A stretch of 47,849 nt of DNA from a virus. Numbering within the stretch: the stretch's first letter is position 1; every line of letters begins with the position of its first letter. The position numbers were made by a program, and so were the translations under genes. The notes under the pieces are model-generated. The model did not search any database. It was given only the letters and a program-made list of their open reading frames with translations, and was not told the DNA's origin. Location: positions 1-47,849 of IMG/VR virus record IMGVR_UViG_3300018954_000043; one strand, given 5' to 3'. Shown piece after piece: positions 16,317 to 25,243 of this stretch.

Positions 16317-16354
16317 CGGGCCGTCCGTCTCCTGAAGTGGAGACGGACGGCCCG
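16317..16354 (-). terminator. Strong hairpin between tail tube and chaperone genes
   Basis: A perfect 16-bp inverted repeat, CGGGCCGTCCGTCTCC / GGAGACGGACGGCCCG, with a 6-base loop (TGAAGT). It sits 28 bp after the major tail protein stop. No T-run follows on the minus strand (GTTCGGTAAAAGG), so it may be a partial terminator, an RNA end that protects the abundant tail-tube mRNA, or both. Confidence 0.7.
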
Positions 16355-16381
16355 AAAGCCGCTCCAAGTTGAACGTTAGCC

Positions 16382-16996
16382 TTACGGCGCGGGCGCCGGC
16401 TTGCGGAAGACCCTGTAGAGCCTGTCGCCATCGGCGCGGCCGGGCACGCTCAGAGCTTTGACCACCATATCCATCCCTGAGCGGTCGGTCTTCTTGAACT
16501 GCATCATGTGGGCGCCCGAGTTGTAGCCGGCGTAGAAGTAGACGCCGATGAAGCTTCCATCTTTCGCGGGCGAGACCACGGCACAGGGCGCCGCCGGCAG
16601 CATCAGCCTGTCACCGCCGGCCGTGATGCGCTCAGTGACGATGCCGGAAACGGTGTTCGTGCTGTAGGTGCCGAAGGGCACGAACTCACTGATGGTTTCA
16701 AGGTCAAGCACCTGCAAGGCGCGGAAACTGATCTGCGCGGCGATGGACTCGATGCCGACCTCGATGGGGCTATCCTCCTCGTCCACCACTTCCTCATAGA
16801 ACGTGGGCTCGGCCGAGAACTCATAGCCGCCATCGGTCGCGCCGACAAAGAAGGCGTTCGGGTTCTGGGTGGCGTCGGGAACGCCCGCCGAGTCGAGCAG
16901 AAGGTCAACGTTTGAGGCGAGCAGGGCGAGGTTGAAGTAGAACTTGCCGTGCCGCCTGTGGAGGTGTGCCGGTTGGATAGCGCCGGATGCGGACAT
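16382..16996 (-). CDS. Major tail (tube) protein
   Basis: A 204-aa protein in the conserved place before the chaperones and tape measure. It is beta-rich with a loop-rich centre: FYEEVVDEEDSPIEVGIESI followed by QISFRALQVLDLETISEFVP, resembling tail tube subunits of siphoviruses. Followed by a strong hairpin, as expected for a highly expressed virion gene. Identification rests mainly on gene order and fold impression. Confidence 0.75.
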   Translation of the reverse strand: MSASGAIQPAHLHRRHGKFYFNLALLASNVDLLLDSAGVPDATQNPNAFFVGATDGGYEFSAEPTFYEEVVDEEDSPIEVGIESIAAQISFRALQVLDLETISEFVPFGTYSTNTVSGIVTERITAGGDRLMLPAAPCAVVSPAKDGSFIGVYFYAGYNSGAHMMQFKKTDRSGMDMVVKALSVPGRADGDRLYRVFRKPAPAP

Positions 16997-17008
16997 CAGT
17001 CTTCTCCT

Positions 17009-17227
17009 TTACTTGGCCGAGCCCTTCGCCGGGGTTCGGGTAGTCGCGGCGGCGTCAACCGGTGTCGGCATCTCGCCCTGACGCTCCTCGGCGCGAACAA
17101 GCCGGCCTCTCTTCTTAACCTTGACGGTGCCCGCCGGCTCGGTGGCGAGGGTAGGGTCGTAGTCGAACCCGACGCGCGCCGGGTCGTAGTACTGCCCTTC
17201 GCGGGCCTGCTCGTCTTTCTTACTCAT
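17009..17227 (-). CDS. Small unknown protein in connector region
   Basis: A 72-aa hydrophilic protein (GQYYDPARVGFDYDPTLATE, then KVKKRGRLVRAEERQGE). Overlaps the tail-terminator gene by 8 bp and lies 12 bp before the tail tube gene. Not recognised; possibly an assembly accessory. Confidence 0.55.
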   Translation of the reverse strand: MSKKDEQAREGQYYDPARVGFDYDPTLATEPAGTVKVKKRGRLVRAEERQGEMPTPVDAAATTRTPAKGSAK

Positions 17228-17747
17228 AGGGCATCACCTTTCGCGCTTCCATGAACTCAATCGTCAGGACGAAAGACCCGACCACCGTGTAAAGGTCTTC
17301 CGCTTCATACTCACGCTCTCCGTACCGCTCAACCCCGATTGACCACCGCCAATCACCGCGAGTGCCAGCATCAACCTGTTCCGTGAAGTCTTCCTCCGCG
17401 GCCGACATCAGGGCGATTCGTCCGGCTGTCACGTACAATTCAATCGTCTCAAACAACTCTTCCGCGTTCGGGGCTACCGTCTCGAACTCAACTAAGAACC
17501 GTCGCCGCTCCTGCGTGTTGCCGTCCGGGTCTTCCGCGGGGTCGCCGCCCTGCACTAAGACGTTGCACAGCGGATGCCGGTCACGAACCGCCCTCGCCAC
17601 GTAAACGCCTTGCAACGCGGGTGGCGACTCATCAAGGCTCGCCTGCTCGGCTACCAAAGCCAGGGCTTCGGCCATATCCCTCAAGAGCACAGCGCGCACG
17701 TTGTCGCGCAGACGTTTGTTAGGGATGTAGTTGAACCGGGCTTCCAT
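17220..17747 (-). CDS. Tail terminator-like / head-tail joining protein
   Basis: A 175-aa protein with an N-terminal helix (NKRLRDNVRAVLLRDMAEAL), then beta strands, and a C-terminal strand pair (YTVVGSFVLTIEFME). Size, order (after the gpG-like protein, before the tube) and fold impression fit the tail terminator (lambda U / gp17 type), which caps the tube. Sequence similarity is too weak to be certain. Confidence 0.55.
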   Translation of the reverse strand: MEARFNYIPNKRLRDNVRAVLLRDMAEALALVAEQASLDESPPALQGVYVARAVRDRHPLCNVLVQGGDPAEDPDGNTQERRRFLVEFETVAPNAEELFETIELYVTAGRIALMSAAEEDFTEQVDAGTRGDWRWSIGVERYGEREYEAEDLYTVVGSFVLTIEFMEARKVMPYE

Positions 17748-18202
17748 TAGCGCGTCTTAAAGCCCCTCCGCTCGGCCATCTTCTTCGCCTCGTCGGCCGC
17801 GGCCTCGGTCATCCGGTCAACGTCCTTCTCGGTCAACTCAATCGGCCGGTCTTTGTGGAAGTGGCGGGCGTGCGCCAGGGACGAACCAACAAACAAAGCG
17901 TTGCGACCCAAGCTCATGTGGACGTTGAAGGCCGCGCCCTTTTTCGTCAGGGACCGGATGAGAGCACCGCTGGCCTGCCCTATGGGTTTATCACCCCACC
18001 GCTCACGCTTCCGGCGGGCGTAGCCGGGTTGCAGGTCTCGCCACCGCCCCCGCCCTTCGGTGTCAAATATCTCGGCCATGATGGGATAAAACGCCCGCTC
18101 TGCCACGGTTTCAAGGATTGGCAGAGCGTCGTCAAAGTCACCTTCCAGCCCCTCGAAGGTCCGGTTGAACTCCGACAAATTGACCGCTTGGAAGCCGCTC
18201 AC
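17747..18202 (-). CDS. Virion morphogenesis / tail completion protein (Mu gpG-like)
   Basis: A 151-aa protein with the family pattern RGRWRDLQPGYARRKRERWG, followed by GALIRSLTKKGAAFNVHM and FVGSSLAHARHFHKDR; these match phage virion morphogenesis (Phage_tail_S / Mu gpG) proteins, which join head and tail. Overlaps its neighbours by 1 and 4 bp. Confidence 0.75.
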   Translation of the reverse strand: MSGFQAVNLSEFNRTFEGLEGDFDDALPILETVAERAFYPIMAEIFDTEGRGRWRDLQPGYARRKRERWGDKPIGQASGALIRSLTKKGAAFNVHMSLGRNALFVGSSLAHARHFHKDRPIELTEKDVDRMTEAAADEAKKMAERRGFKTR

Positions 18203-18573
18203 CTCTTCACCGCCCCCGGTTTAAGTTCGCGCGCGTAAAGCGTCACCACCAGCGGCGCACGCTTCGGCAGGTCGTAAGATTCGACGCGGTAAAGCGTTTC
18301 CCCTGCCGCCGTCACAACCCTTGCCCGGCTCGCCCGCGCTATGAGTTCAGGCGCCAACTCGTCCCTTGCTGTGACGCGAATAACGGCAAGTGATTCGACC
18401 TCACCCCTTCGCCGTTCCTCTTCAAAGTCCCAGCCCAACGTTATTTCAATGAGCGTTTCGTCTGCGGGGCCGGCCTTCTTTTCCAGCAGGGTGAGCGTCG
18501 CCCCCTCCCCCAGATGCCGCTTCCGCTCCCTGTCAAAGAACCGGGCCTTGAGCCGTGTGCGGTCGTAGGCCAT
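18199..18573 (-). CDS. Head-closure-like unknown protein
   Basis: A 124-aa, beta-rich, charged protein (ARFFDRERKRHLGEGATLTL, VTAAGETLYRVESYDLPKRA). Location between the connector and gpG-like genes suggests a head-closure role (lambda FII / SPP1 gp16 position). No direct family match recognised. Overlaps neighbours by 4 and 1 bp. Confidence 0.5.
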   Translation of the reverse strand: MAYDRTRLKARFFDRERKRHLGEGATLTLLEKKAGPADETLIEITLGWDFEEERRRGEVESLAVIRVTARDELAPELIARASRARVVTAAGETLYRVESYDLPKRAPLVVTLYARELKPGAVKR

Positions 18574-18902
18574 CAGCGCAGCGCCTCGACGCTTACAGGG
18601 TCCGCGGACCGCGCCACCGCCCCGCCGCCCGTCGCCCTCGCCCGGTAATGCCGCTCACGCTCGACGCAGTGCTGATAAATCTCCGACTCCCGCCCGTGGT
18701 ACTCGGCCGCGGCGTTGGCCTTCCACACCCAGCCGCGGGAGGCGGCCCGGTTGAGCATGGGCAAAGTAAATTCGGCCTCCGCCCCCGCGCTCACCCCGGC
18801 CGCCTCGTCGAGCAGCGCGTCGAGGTCTTCACTGCCGAGCCGGGGTTCGGACGTTGCCGCCGTTTCCCGGCTCAGCCATGCTTTTGCGGCTGCGCGGTTC
18901 AC
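18573..18902 (-). CDS. Head-tail connector-like protein
   Basis: A 109-aa helical protein (SEDLDALLDEAAGVSAGAEA, LPMLNRAASRGWVWKANAAA). Length and place after the capsid gene fit adaptor/connector proteins such as gp6/gp15 types. Overlaps both neighbours by 1-4 bp. Confidence 0.5.
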   Translation of the reverse strand: MNRAAAKAWLSRETAATSEPRLGSEDLDALLDEAAGVSAGAEAEFTLPMLNRAASRGWVWKANAAAEYHGRESEIYQHCVERERHYRARATGGGAVARSADPVSVEALR

Positions 18903-19222
18903 TGCCTGAGTGCTTCCCTCGCCTCGCGCATCTCTTCCACGCGCTTCGCGCCGATGTGCTTGAGCTTGACCAAATCGTCGTCGCTCGCGGCGTCGAATTG
19001 CTGCAAGGTCTTGATACCGCCTTCGGCGAGGTCGCCGCGGTACGGGAAGCCTTCGGGTATCGCGGCGACCTCGCCGAGCTTCACGTCAATCTCGGCGCGC
19101 TTGCGCTTAAGGTCGGCGCGCGTCTCCGGCACCTTGCGCGAGAGCGCGCCCCCGGCCGTCATGATGGTTCCGCCCTCGGCGATGGCGCGCTGTAAGTGCT
19201 CGCGCCGTTCTTTCGTTGCCAT
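18899..19222 (-). CDS. Small protein with helix-hairpin-helix-like C terminus
   Basis: A 107-aa protein. Residues 70-100 (LQQFDAASDDDLVKLKHIGA then KRVEEMREA) look like a helix-hairpin-helix that could bind DNA; the N-terminal half is charged and may be extended. Directly follows the major capsid gene, so it may act in DNA retention or connector assembly. Confidence 0.5.
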   Translation of the reverse strand: MATKERREHLQRAIAEGGTIMTAGGALSRKVPETRADLKRKRAEIDVKLGEVAAIPEGFPYRGDLAEGGIKTLQQFDAASDDDLVKLKHIGAKRVEEMREAREALRQ

Positions 19223-19266
19223 GTGTGCCTCCCGATGAAAGGTCAGGTGTCAGGGGCGAGCCGTGT

Positions 19267-20421
19267 TTAGAACTCCGGCTCGCCGACCTCGACGGTCTCC
19301 TCGATGGCGTCCTCGCCCGCAGCGGGCGCGAGCGTGATTGCCGCCGTCTCTTGGGGCATGTGTACACGTACCCAGCCGCGGCCCGCACCCCAGTAGGTAA
19401 CCTGTGGCGGGTTGTGCTCGGCGGTGACGTAAGCGATAGGGCCTCGGGTGTTACGCGGGAGCGTGCCGATCATGCCGGTGCCTGTACCGAGGTTGGCAAT
19501 GGTGACTTCGGTCGGCACACCGTTAGCGAAGTCGGCCACGGCGCGGCTGTTGTCGTTGGCGCGCGCGGAGAGAACCGCCCGGTTGATGGGGAAGTACCGC
19601 TCGGAGACGAGCAGACCGCCTTCGGTCTGCCCCCAATGGCGCGAGTCGTAGAACTCAATCTCTTCAAGACCGAACACATTCTCCGCGAGCGTTCGCATCG
19701 TGCGGATGTCGGAGGTGTTGAGGTTGACAAAAGAGACGTTCGGCGCGAGATACTGCCGCGCCATATCCTGAAACTCCTTGCAACGGATGACCTGACGGAA
19801 CGCGGCGCGCGGAAGGGTTAGACGGTCATACGTGATGCCGTATCGAACCTGAGCGCGCTCCATCAGGTTCGTGATGTAGGTGACGATCTTGCAGTTCTCA
19901 TAGTCGGTAATCGGGACTTCAAGCGTCACTTTGAGGTCGGCGGGTTTGCCCCAGGTGACGTTCTCCATCTTGATGCCGAGGCGGTTGTAGCTGAATCCGC
20001 CAATCCAGCTTGCGACGCGGATGGCCTCCATGCGCTGGCGCACGCCGAGCAGGAGCGCGTCCACGATGTAGTTCTCTGTGTCGTTGAAGTAGCCGGTCTC
20101 ATCCTCGACGCCGTTAGCGACCTGCTCAAGCATCTTCAGTTGCTCCTGCGTGAGCATCTGGCCGAGCTTGAGGTTCGGGGCGCCGGAGCGTTCGAGCGTG
20201 AACTTGCCGGCCGAGTAGACGGCCGCCTTCTGGTCGTCGGCCACGAGGTCGGCGATCAGGACGCGCCCCGTGAAGCGCGCCATGATCTCGCCGTCGGCGG
20301 CGGGCACGACGGGTGTGCGGCGCAGGGCGATCAGGTCGCCGGGCAGCTCGCGCGTGTCTTGGAGCGCCCTCATGATGGCGTTGACGCGCACGGCCTGAAG
20401 GATTTGAAGGTTCGGAGCCAT
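19267..20421 (-). CDS. Major capsid protein
   Basis: A 384-aa protein in the position between decoration and connector genes. The pattern PVVPAADGEIMARFTGRVLI, ADDQKAAVYSAGKFTLERSG and RQRMEAIRVASWIGGFSYNR fits the lambda gpE-like HK97-fold capsid family (a P-domain followed by a spine-like helix with REEM/ R.EAI.V). Strong AGGAG upstream of ATG 20421. Forms the icosahedral shell. Confidence 0.85.
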   Translation of the reverse strand: MAPNLQILQAVRVNAIMRALQDTRELPGDLIALRRTPVVPAADGEIMARFTGRVLIADLVADDQKAAVYSAGKFTLERSGAPNLKLGQMLTQEQLKMLEQVANGVEDETGYFNDTENYIVDALLLGVRQRMEAIRVASWIGGFSYNRLGIKMENVTWGKPADLKVTLEVPITDYENCKIVTYITNLMERAQVRYGITYDRLTLPRAAFRQVIRCKEFQDMARQYLAPNVSFVNLNTSDIRTMRTLAENVFGLEEIEFYDSRHWGQTEGGLLVSERYFPINRAVLSARANDNSRAVADFANGVPTEVTIANLGTGTGMIGTLPRNTRGPIAYVTAEHNPPQVTYWGAGRGWVRVHMPQETAAITLAPAAGEDAIEETVEVGEPEF

Positions 20422-20455
20422 TTTCTCTTTCTCCTCTCGGCTATCTAGCCGTGCG

Positions 20456-20974
20456 TTACCTGTTCTGGACGTACTCGACGCGGGGGAATGCCGCCTCGAA
20501 GTCCTCCCACGTCGGACCGGCGGCGAGAGTGCCGGCCAGGGGGTCGCCAGCGCCGCCCGCCAGCAGCCGCGCCTTCCAGACCCGCCCGCCGTCGAGCACA
20601 GCCGGGTGCATGTCCACGCCGCCGGTCAGGCCCGCGATGACGCCTCCCTCGACGCGCGTCTCGTTGAGGATGAAACACTCGCCCCGGCGCAGTTCCTCGC
20701 GCCCGTCGTCGGCCGCCGGGTCGTAGGGGCCGTATTCGCCGAAGTGGTCGCTCTCCTCGTCGGTGACGCGGCAGACGATCTGCCCGAAGCGGGCGTATCG
20801 CTGACCGGCGCGGACCTTCGTCTCGTCGGGCAGCGTCACCGCATCCTCGGCCGGCTCGAACAGCGGCCAGCCGAGCGTGATGCCGCCCGTCTTCCAGTGC
20901 GCATCCGAGCCGACCGCGACCATCACCTGACGGCCGCTCCCGCCGAGCACCTCTCTGCCGTAAGTCTGTGCCAT
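20456..20974 (-). CDS. Head decoration-like protein
   Basis: A 172-aa protein from the ATG at 20974, which has AGGAGG seven bases upstream (an upstream in-frame start at 21061 lacks this and would enter the scaffold gene). Beta-rich with RYARFGQIVCRVTDEES and GECFILNETRVEGGVIAGL. Place between scaffold and capsid genes is that of lambda gpD. Confidence 0.65.
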   Translation of the reverse strand: MAQTYGREVLGGSGRQVMVAVGSDAHWKTGGITLGWPLFEPAEDAVTLPDETKVRAGQRYARFGQIVCRVTDEESDHFGEYGPYDPAADDGREELRRGECFILNETRVEGGVIAGLTGGVDMHPAVLDGGRVWKARLLAGGAGDPLAGTLAAGPTWEDFEAAFPRVEYVQNR

Positions 20975-21009
20975 CTCTTCCTCCTGTCGGCTCGTGGCCG
21001 GGAAAGTGT

Positions 21010-21450
21010 TTACTTGTGGCCGTTGCCGTTGGCCGGGGTCGGGTTGGCCGAGGCCGCCCACGCGCGGGCGTTCGCCGCCGCTTTCTCGACCGAAGCTTTC
21101 AGCGGGTCGGAGTCGTTGTTGAGGACGGCGGCGCCGGGCGGAAGCTCCGAAGCTGCAAGCTCCGTCGTCAGGTTGTGCGCGGGCAGCGCGGCGAACATCT
21201 GCTTGAGGTTCTCGACGCGCGAGCCCGAAGCGAGCGGAGAACGCTCGTCATCCTCGGCGCGCTGGAGATACTCGGCCTTGAGCGCGTTGAAGGCGTCGGG
21301 CGTGAAGGCGGCATCCTTGCCCGTGGTGTAGAGCTTGGCGAACGCTTCGGCGTCATGCCCGCGCGCCTCGCGCTTGAGGCGCTGAAGCTCTTCCGAGTCT
21401 TTGCGCAGCCGCTCGACTTCGGCGTCATCCCGTCTTGTCTGCTCTGACAT
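21010..21450 (-). CDS. Nested scaffold protein (in-frame internal start)
   Basis: ATG at 21450 in the protease-scaffold frame is preceded by AAGGAG five bases away, a better ribosome site than most genes here have. It would give a 146-aa protein starting MSEQTRRDDAEVERLRKDSE that is pure coiled coil plus a flexible tail, the same design as lambda Nu3 inside gene C. Confidence 0.65.
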   Translation of the reverse strand: MSEQTRRDDAEVERLRKDSEELQRLKREARGHDAEAFAKLYTTGKDAAFTPDAFNALKAEYLQRAEDDERSPLASGSRVENLKQMFAALPAHNLTTELAASELPPGAAVLNNDSDPLKASVEKAAANARAWAASANPTPANGNGHK

Positions 21451-22482
21451 CTCTGCTCCTTCCGCGCCTGCGGGCGCATTCGCCTCGCCGTCTTCAAGTG
21501 CGGGCATGGTAGGCGGCTGTTTGCCGCCGAAAGCACGCCGCAGTCCGTCCACGATGGACTCGCTCAGGCGCTCCAAAAGTGATTCCGCGCGGTCTAGTTC
21601 GTCTTTCACTTTCAGCCCTCCATAGACCTCTCGCGCGAGTCGCAAGTCTTCACCGCCGAGCTTTGACCGAAGGGCGACTGCCTTACGAAAGCCCGCGCCG
21701 CGCACCGCGCCGTCAAAGACGCCCGAGACTTCGCCTAGCCGGGCGTCCTCCATCGTGTAGGAAGCCTTACCGTCGGGGACGCCGCGCGCCTTCTGCCGCT
21801 CGATGTCTTCTTCGTCCATTGCGTAGTAAGTGCCAGGCAGGTGCGGGCATTCGTCCGCATCCGTCACATCGCCCCCGCACACATCACAGACGCGCGCGCC
21901 CCCATAGAGGCCGACACTCACATCGAAAAGGGTTCCGCCGCGAATTTGTCGGTCGAGGTCGTCAGTAGATGGCCCGCCCGCACCGTTCGGACTGAGGTTG
22001 CGCTGCATGTAGAAGCCGAGAAGCGTGCGGCGAACCGGCTGCCCTTGCGCGTCGCGCCCCTCCTGATACTGCCCGGCGAAGGTCTTACCGAAAGGAAACT
22101 CAGCATCGGTGGACAGACCGCCAGTGCGGTGCGAGTTCATGAAGGCGCAGCCCGCCGCCCCGTCTCGCGCGACGTTCCTGAGCGTGCTTCTACTGAGGAA
22201 GCCGTAGCGGTCCTCAATGAAGTTGTTATTGGCAGCCTCGACGTAATGGATATAAACATCGTCGAGCGTGAGGGCGTCCGCACCTTCGGGCAGCATGGCG
22301 TTAATCATCGCCAACGCTTCTGTGTCCGAGGCCGGGAAACTGCCGCCGTAGTTCCTGAATTCAACCGGCGCGGCTTCGGTCGGCCCCGATAGAAAGTTGA
22401 CGTGCGCGGTGTCAATGCCGAAGCGGAGGGCCGCCTGACGGTTGCGCTTCTCGCATCGCTCTTTGTTGAACGTCGCCGTCAC
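21010..22482 (-). CDS. Prohead protease-scaffold fusion with zinc knuckle
   Basis: A 490-aa protein. The N-terminal half (to about 270) resembles prohead serine proteases: H118 in FMNSHRTGG and S189 in TLFDVSVGLYGG are candidate catalytic residues, and a C199/C202/C212/H214 cluster (CDVCGG...CPH) looks like the zinc knuckle found in some phage head proteases. The C-terminal third (from about 345) is a charged coiled coil, the scaffold. An internal start makes the scaffold alone. Overlaps the portal gene by 4 bp. Confidence 0.75.
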   Translation of the reverse strand: MTATFNKERCEKRNRQAALRFGIDTAHVNFLSGPTEAAPVEFRNYGGSFPASDTEALAMINAMLPEGADALTLDDVYIHYVEAANNNFIEDRYGFLSRSTLRNVARDGAAGCAFMNSHRTGGLSTDAEFPFGKTFAGQYQEGRDAQGQPVRRTLLGFYMQRNLSPNGAGGPSTDDLDRQIRGGTLFDVSVGLYGGARVCDVCGGDVTDADECPHLPGTYYAMDEEDIERQKARGVPDGKASYTMEDARLGEVSGVFDGAVRGAGFRKAVALRSKLGGEDLRLAREVYGGLKVKDELDRAESLLERLSESIVDGLRRAFGGKQPPTMPALEDGEANAPAGAEGAEMSEQTRRDDAEVERLRKDSEELQRLKREARGHDAEAFAKLYTTGKDAAFTPDAFNALKAEYLQRAEDDERSPLASGSRVENLKQMFAALPAHNLTTELAASELPPGAAVLNNDSDPLKASVEKAAANARAWAASANPTPANGNGHK

Positions 22483-23912
22483 GCTGCCCTCCCCACGTGA
22501 GACTTAATCCGCTCCACAGAGCGCAGAGAAGACGCCAGATTGCGGTGGAGCGCCGCCACCTCGCCCGAGGTCATCCGGCCGACATCGGCCGGGGCGAGCG
22601 CCGCCAGACCTTCAGAATCTTCATCTGCGACCGCTGGCGACCGCTGGCGCCCCCGCGCCGGCCATTCCTCGCCCTCTTCCGGCATGGGAAGCCCGAGCAT
22701 CTTGACGAGAGAAGCCCACTGCGAATCGGTCAGGAGCGGCGCGAGCATGGCGGCGGCCCTGGCGTCCACAGCCCAATCTTTCCGGTCCGAGTCGCCGAGG
22801 CTGACGACGGGCGTAAGTTGTGCGGCTTCCTCGCCGTGATTGACGCGGACGAACAGCCGGCAGAGCTGCCGGCGCACGTCTTCGGCGACGATGTTCTTTA
22901 AGTGCCAGATGCGGACGGCGAGCACGTCCCACGCGACCGTGGCCTGTGCGCGGGTGCCGTGCTGCCCTTCATTGGTGGCGAGGTCTTGCAGAAGGATGGC
23001 GCGCGTGACCTGCCGGTCGCACATCCTGAAGAAGAGGTCGAACTCCTTGCCGTCACCTGATGCGTCAAGCACGCCCACGGTGGTGTCGTGAGGGAAGAAG
23101 GCGGCAGTCTCGTGATCAAGCGCCGCGAGCTTGTTCGCCCCGTGCTGTAAAGCTTCCTCATCAGCGCCTTCCGGCCCGACGCCGTAGCTTGAGGGAACGG
23201 CCTTCTTCTCAAGACGTTTCAGCGTGACGGGCAGGGCCGCGCGCTTGGCAACCCACCAGTTGTAGGCGGCACGCATCGCCGGGGCGCTGCCGCGGGGGTC
23301 TTCGTCGCGCTGCTCGAAACTGAGGACGAAGAACTTCTCGCGGCTGATGATGCGCCGATTGCCACCCGTCCAGACCTGCAAGCCGAGCACGTTCATGAAC
23401 GGGTCAACGACGAACTGCACGGCCCCGCGGGGCTTGAGCTTCAGAGTGTCTAGCACCAGGAGGGGAGCGCCCGTGTCGCTCGTGGCGTCTCTGAGCGTGA
23501 TTTCGGCTACCTTGTGACCGGTGACGTAGGCGGCCCTGACTGCCTCGGCCAGCGTGCTCTTGAACGGCTTGCGCGGGGTGTCGTAGAGACACATCCGGCA
23601 GAGTTCGGCGTATTCGGCGGAGAGGGCGGCGCGCTCTTTGTCCGTATCTTCGTCGGTGAAGAGAGGAAACAACTGCACGCCGTCGCCGAGGATGGCGTCA
23701 ACTAAGACCGTCACGTCTTTTAAGACTTCGGGGTCTGTGAGTAGCTGCTCGAAGCCGCCGGGGCCGATTGCCAGCTCCGCGTCATCCGAGAAGAGGCCGC
23801 CGATGACCGTGCCGAGCCGCTGAGACAGCATGCCGCCCGCCGCCACGCTCTCCCGTTGGAGTTCGCGGCGCGCGGGCGGCGTCAGGGATTGGACGGAGGC
23901 GGCCATCGGCAA
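22479..23912 (-). CDS. Portal protein (Mu gp29 / DUF935-like)
   Basis: A 477-aa protein. Contains DVTVLVDAILGDGVQLFPLF, KSTLAEAVRAAYVTGHKVAE and LKLKPRGAVQFVVDPFMNVL in the middle and RAILLQDLATNEGQHGTRAQ later, a layout typical of DUF935-type portals. C-terminal acidic tail. Lies between large terminase and protease. Forms the dodecameric DNA channel at the capsid vertex. Confidence 0.85.
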   Translation of the reverse strand: MPMAASVQSLTPPARRELQRESVAAGGMLSQRLGTVIGGLFSDDAELAIGPGGFEQLLTDPEVLKDVTVLVDAILGDGVQLFPLFTDEDTDKERAALSAEYAELCRMCLYDTPRKPFKSTLAEAVRAAYVTGHKVAEITLRDATSDTGAPLLVLDTLKLKPRGAVQFVVDPFMNVLGLQVWTGGNRRIISREKFFVLSFEQRDEDPRGSAPAMRAAYNWWVAKRAALPVTLKRLEKKAVPSSYGVGPEGADEEALQHGANKLAALDHETAAFFPHDTTVGVLDASGDGKEFDLFFRMCDRQVTRAILLQDLATNEGQHGTRAQATVAWDVLAVRIWHLKNIVAEDVRRQLCRLFVRVNHGEEAAQLTPVVSLGDSDRKDWAVDARAAAMLAPLLTDSQWASLVKMLGLPMPEEGEEWPARGRQRSPAVADEDSEGLAALAPADVGRMTSGEVAALHRNLASSLRSVERIKSHVGRAA

Positions 23913-23998
23913 TCAGTCGAACGAAAGCGCGGTCAGATGGGAGTGTAGCGGCGGGAGGAGGCGTGCGGCGGGGCGCACGGGAAACGCACGGGAAAGGG

Positions 23999-25243
23999 TT
24001 ACAGCAGTTTAAGGCTTGGCGTCTGCCTGCGGCCTGCGGTGGCGCCGGGCGGGGGCGGCACCGGGCGGTCATCAGCCATCTTCTTTGCGAGGGCGAGGGC
24101 GCACACGCAGTCGTCATGCACTCCTTCGGGCGCCGAGTACCTGACGCCCGTTCGGGTGTAGACGTACTCAAAGCTTTCAAGCTCGGACGCTATGGCGCCT
24201 TCCGGGTAAGCTATCTCGCGCTGCTGAATCGCAACCGACAGCCCCTCCATCAACTGCTGCTTGCTCTGCGCCGTGAACTTGAAACCTTCGTAATTAGTCG
24301 CCCGCTCTTGCAGGCCCTCCAGGATGGGGTCGCCGACGCCTGTCGAGTCAACGAGACAGGGCGCCTTCCCGACCGTGCGGCGAATGCTGTCGAGCGTTTC
24401 GCGCCACGGCTTCTGAAAACGCTCGAAGCGGCAGACGGCGCTCTGCGCGTCTAGCCCGATGATGACCGTCCAATCAACGGACTTGGCGAGGTCAACGCCG
24501 AACGCCACCGGAGGGGCGGTTGACATCGGCGCGATGCAGTCTCGGATGGCCTGAATGCCGAACGGGTTCCCCTCGTCGTCAGACGCCTCGGCCAGATACA
24601 GCTCACGAAAGACGGCCTCGGGCAACTGCCGGCGCGCGTCCTCAATCTCTTCGGCCCTCAGCACGCCGGCCGTTACCGCGTCCAGCGCGGTAATCTTGGC
24701 AAACGCCATATCGGGGTCGCCGCCCTCGGCCCGGCGGGCGAGCCTGTATGCCCAATTCCTTCTACCCTTGACGTTCCCGATAACCCGAAGCCTGCCGCGG
24801 GTGGCAGTTAGAGTCGAGCGGACGGCGTACCACGCCTCTTCTTTGCAGCGCGAAGCCTCATCAATGACCGCGGCGAACACGTCCTCTCCATAAAGGGAGT
24901 CGGGCTTATCGCCCCCCTTGAACCAGATAACAGCCCCGTTGGCGAGCGTGAGGGTCAACTCCGATTCGTTTGCGGTGAAGACCTCAGAGGGTAGCCCGCG
25001 CTTCATTCGGCGGAAGGCAATCTTCGCCTGCGGGTAGACCGGCGCGACCCACCAGAAGTTTTGCCCGGCCTTGCCTTTCAAGGCTTCTTCGAGCAGCCAC
25101 GCCATACACCCGACCGTTTTGCCCGACTTGGTAGAAGCCTCAATGACGACGTAGCGGGCGGGCGCGAATATAGCGTCCCGCTGCTTGGGGTACATCCACG
25201 GCCTTTGGTAAATGGCCTCAACTGTTCTCGAAGCTGCCGGCAT
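23999..25243 (-). CDS. terL: Terminase large subunit
   Basis: A 414-aa ATPase-nuclease. Walker A is ASTKSGKT (residues 36-43, first Gly replaced by Ala, common in terminases), Walker B VFAAVIDEASR, and the nuclease acidic residues are in FGVDLAKSVDWTVIIG, LVDSTGVGD and GVHDDCVCALALA. Packages DNA into the prohead. Overlaps the small subunit gene by 26 bp. Confidence 0.95.
   Translation of the reverse strand: MPAASRTVEAIYQRPWMYPKQRDAIFAPARYVVIEASTKSGKTVGCMAWLLEEALKGKAGQNFWWVAPVYPQAKIAFRRMKRGLPSEVFTANESELTLTLANGAVIWFKGGDKPDSLYGEDVFAAVIDEASRCKEEAWYAVRSTLTATRGRLRVIGNVKGRRNWAYRLARRAEGGDPDMAFAKITALDAVTAGVLRAEEIEDARRQLPEAVFRELYLAEASDDEGNPFGIQAIRDCIAPMSTAPPVAFGVDLAKSVDWTVIIGLDAQSAVCRFERFQKPWRETLDSIRRTVGKAPCLVDSTGVGDPILEGLQERATNYEGFKFTAQSKQQLMEGLSVAIQQREIAYPEGAIASELESFEYVYTRTGVRYSAPEGVHDDCVCALALAKKMADDRPVPPPPGATAGRRQTPSLKLL

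Noticed and set aside
21061-21061. Upstream start for the decoration-like gene
   Set aside because: The 29 extra residues overlap the scaffold end in another frame and lack a ribosome site; AGGAGG precedes ATG 20974.
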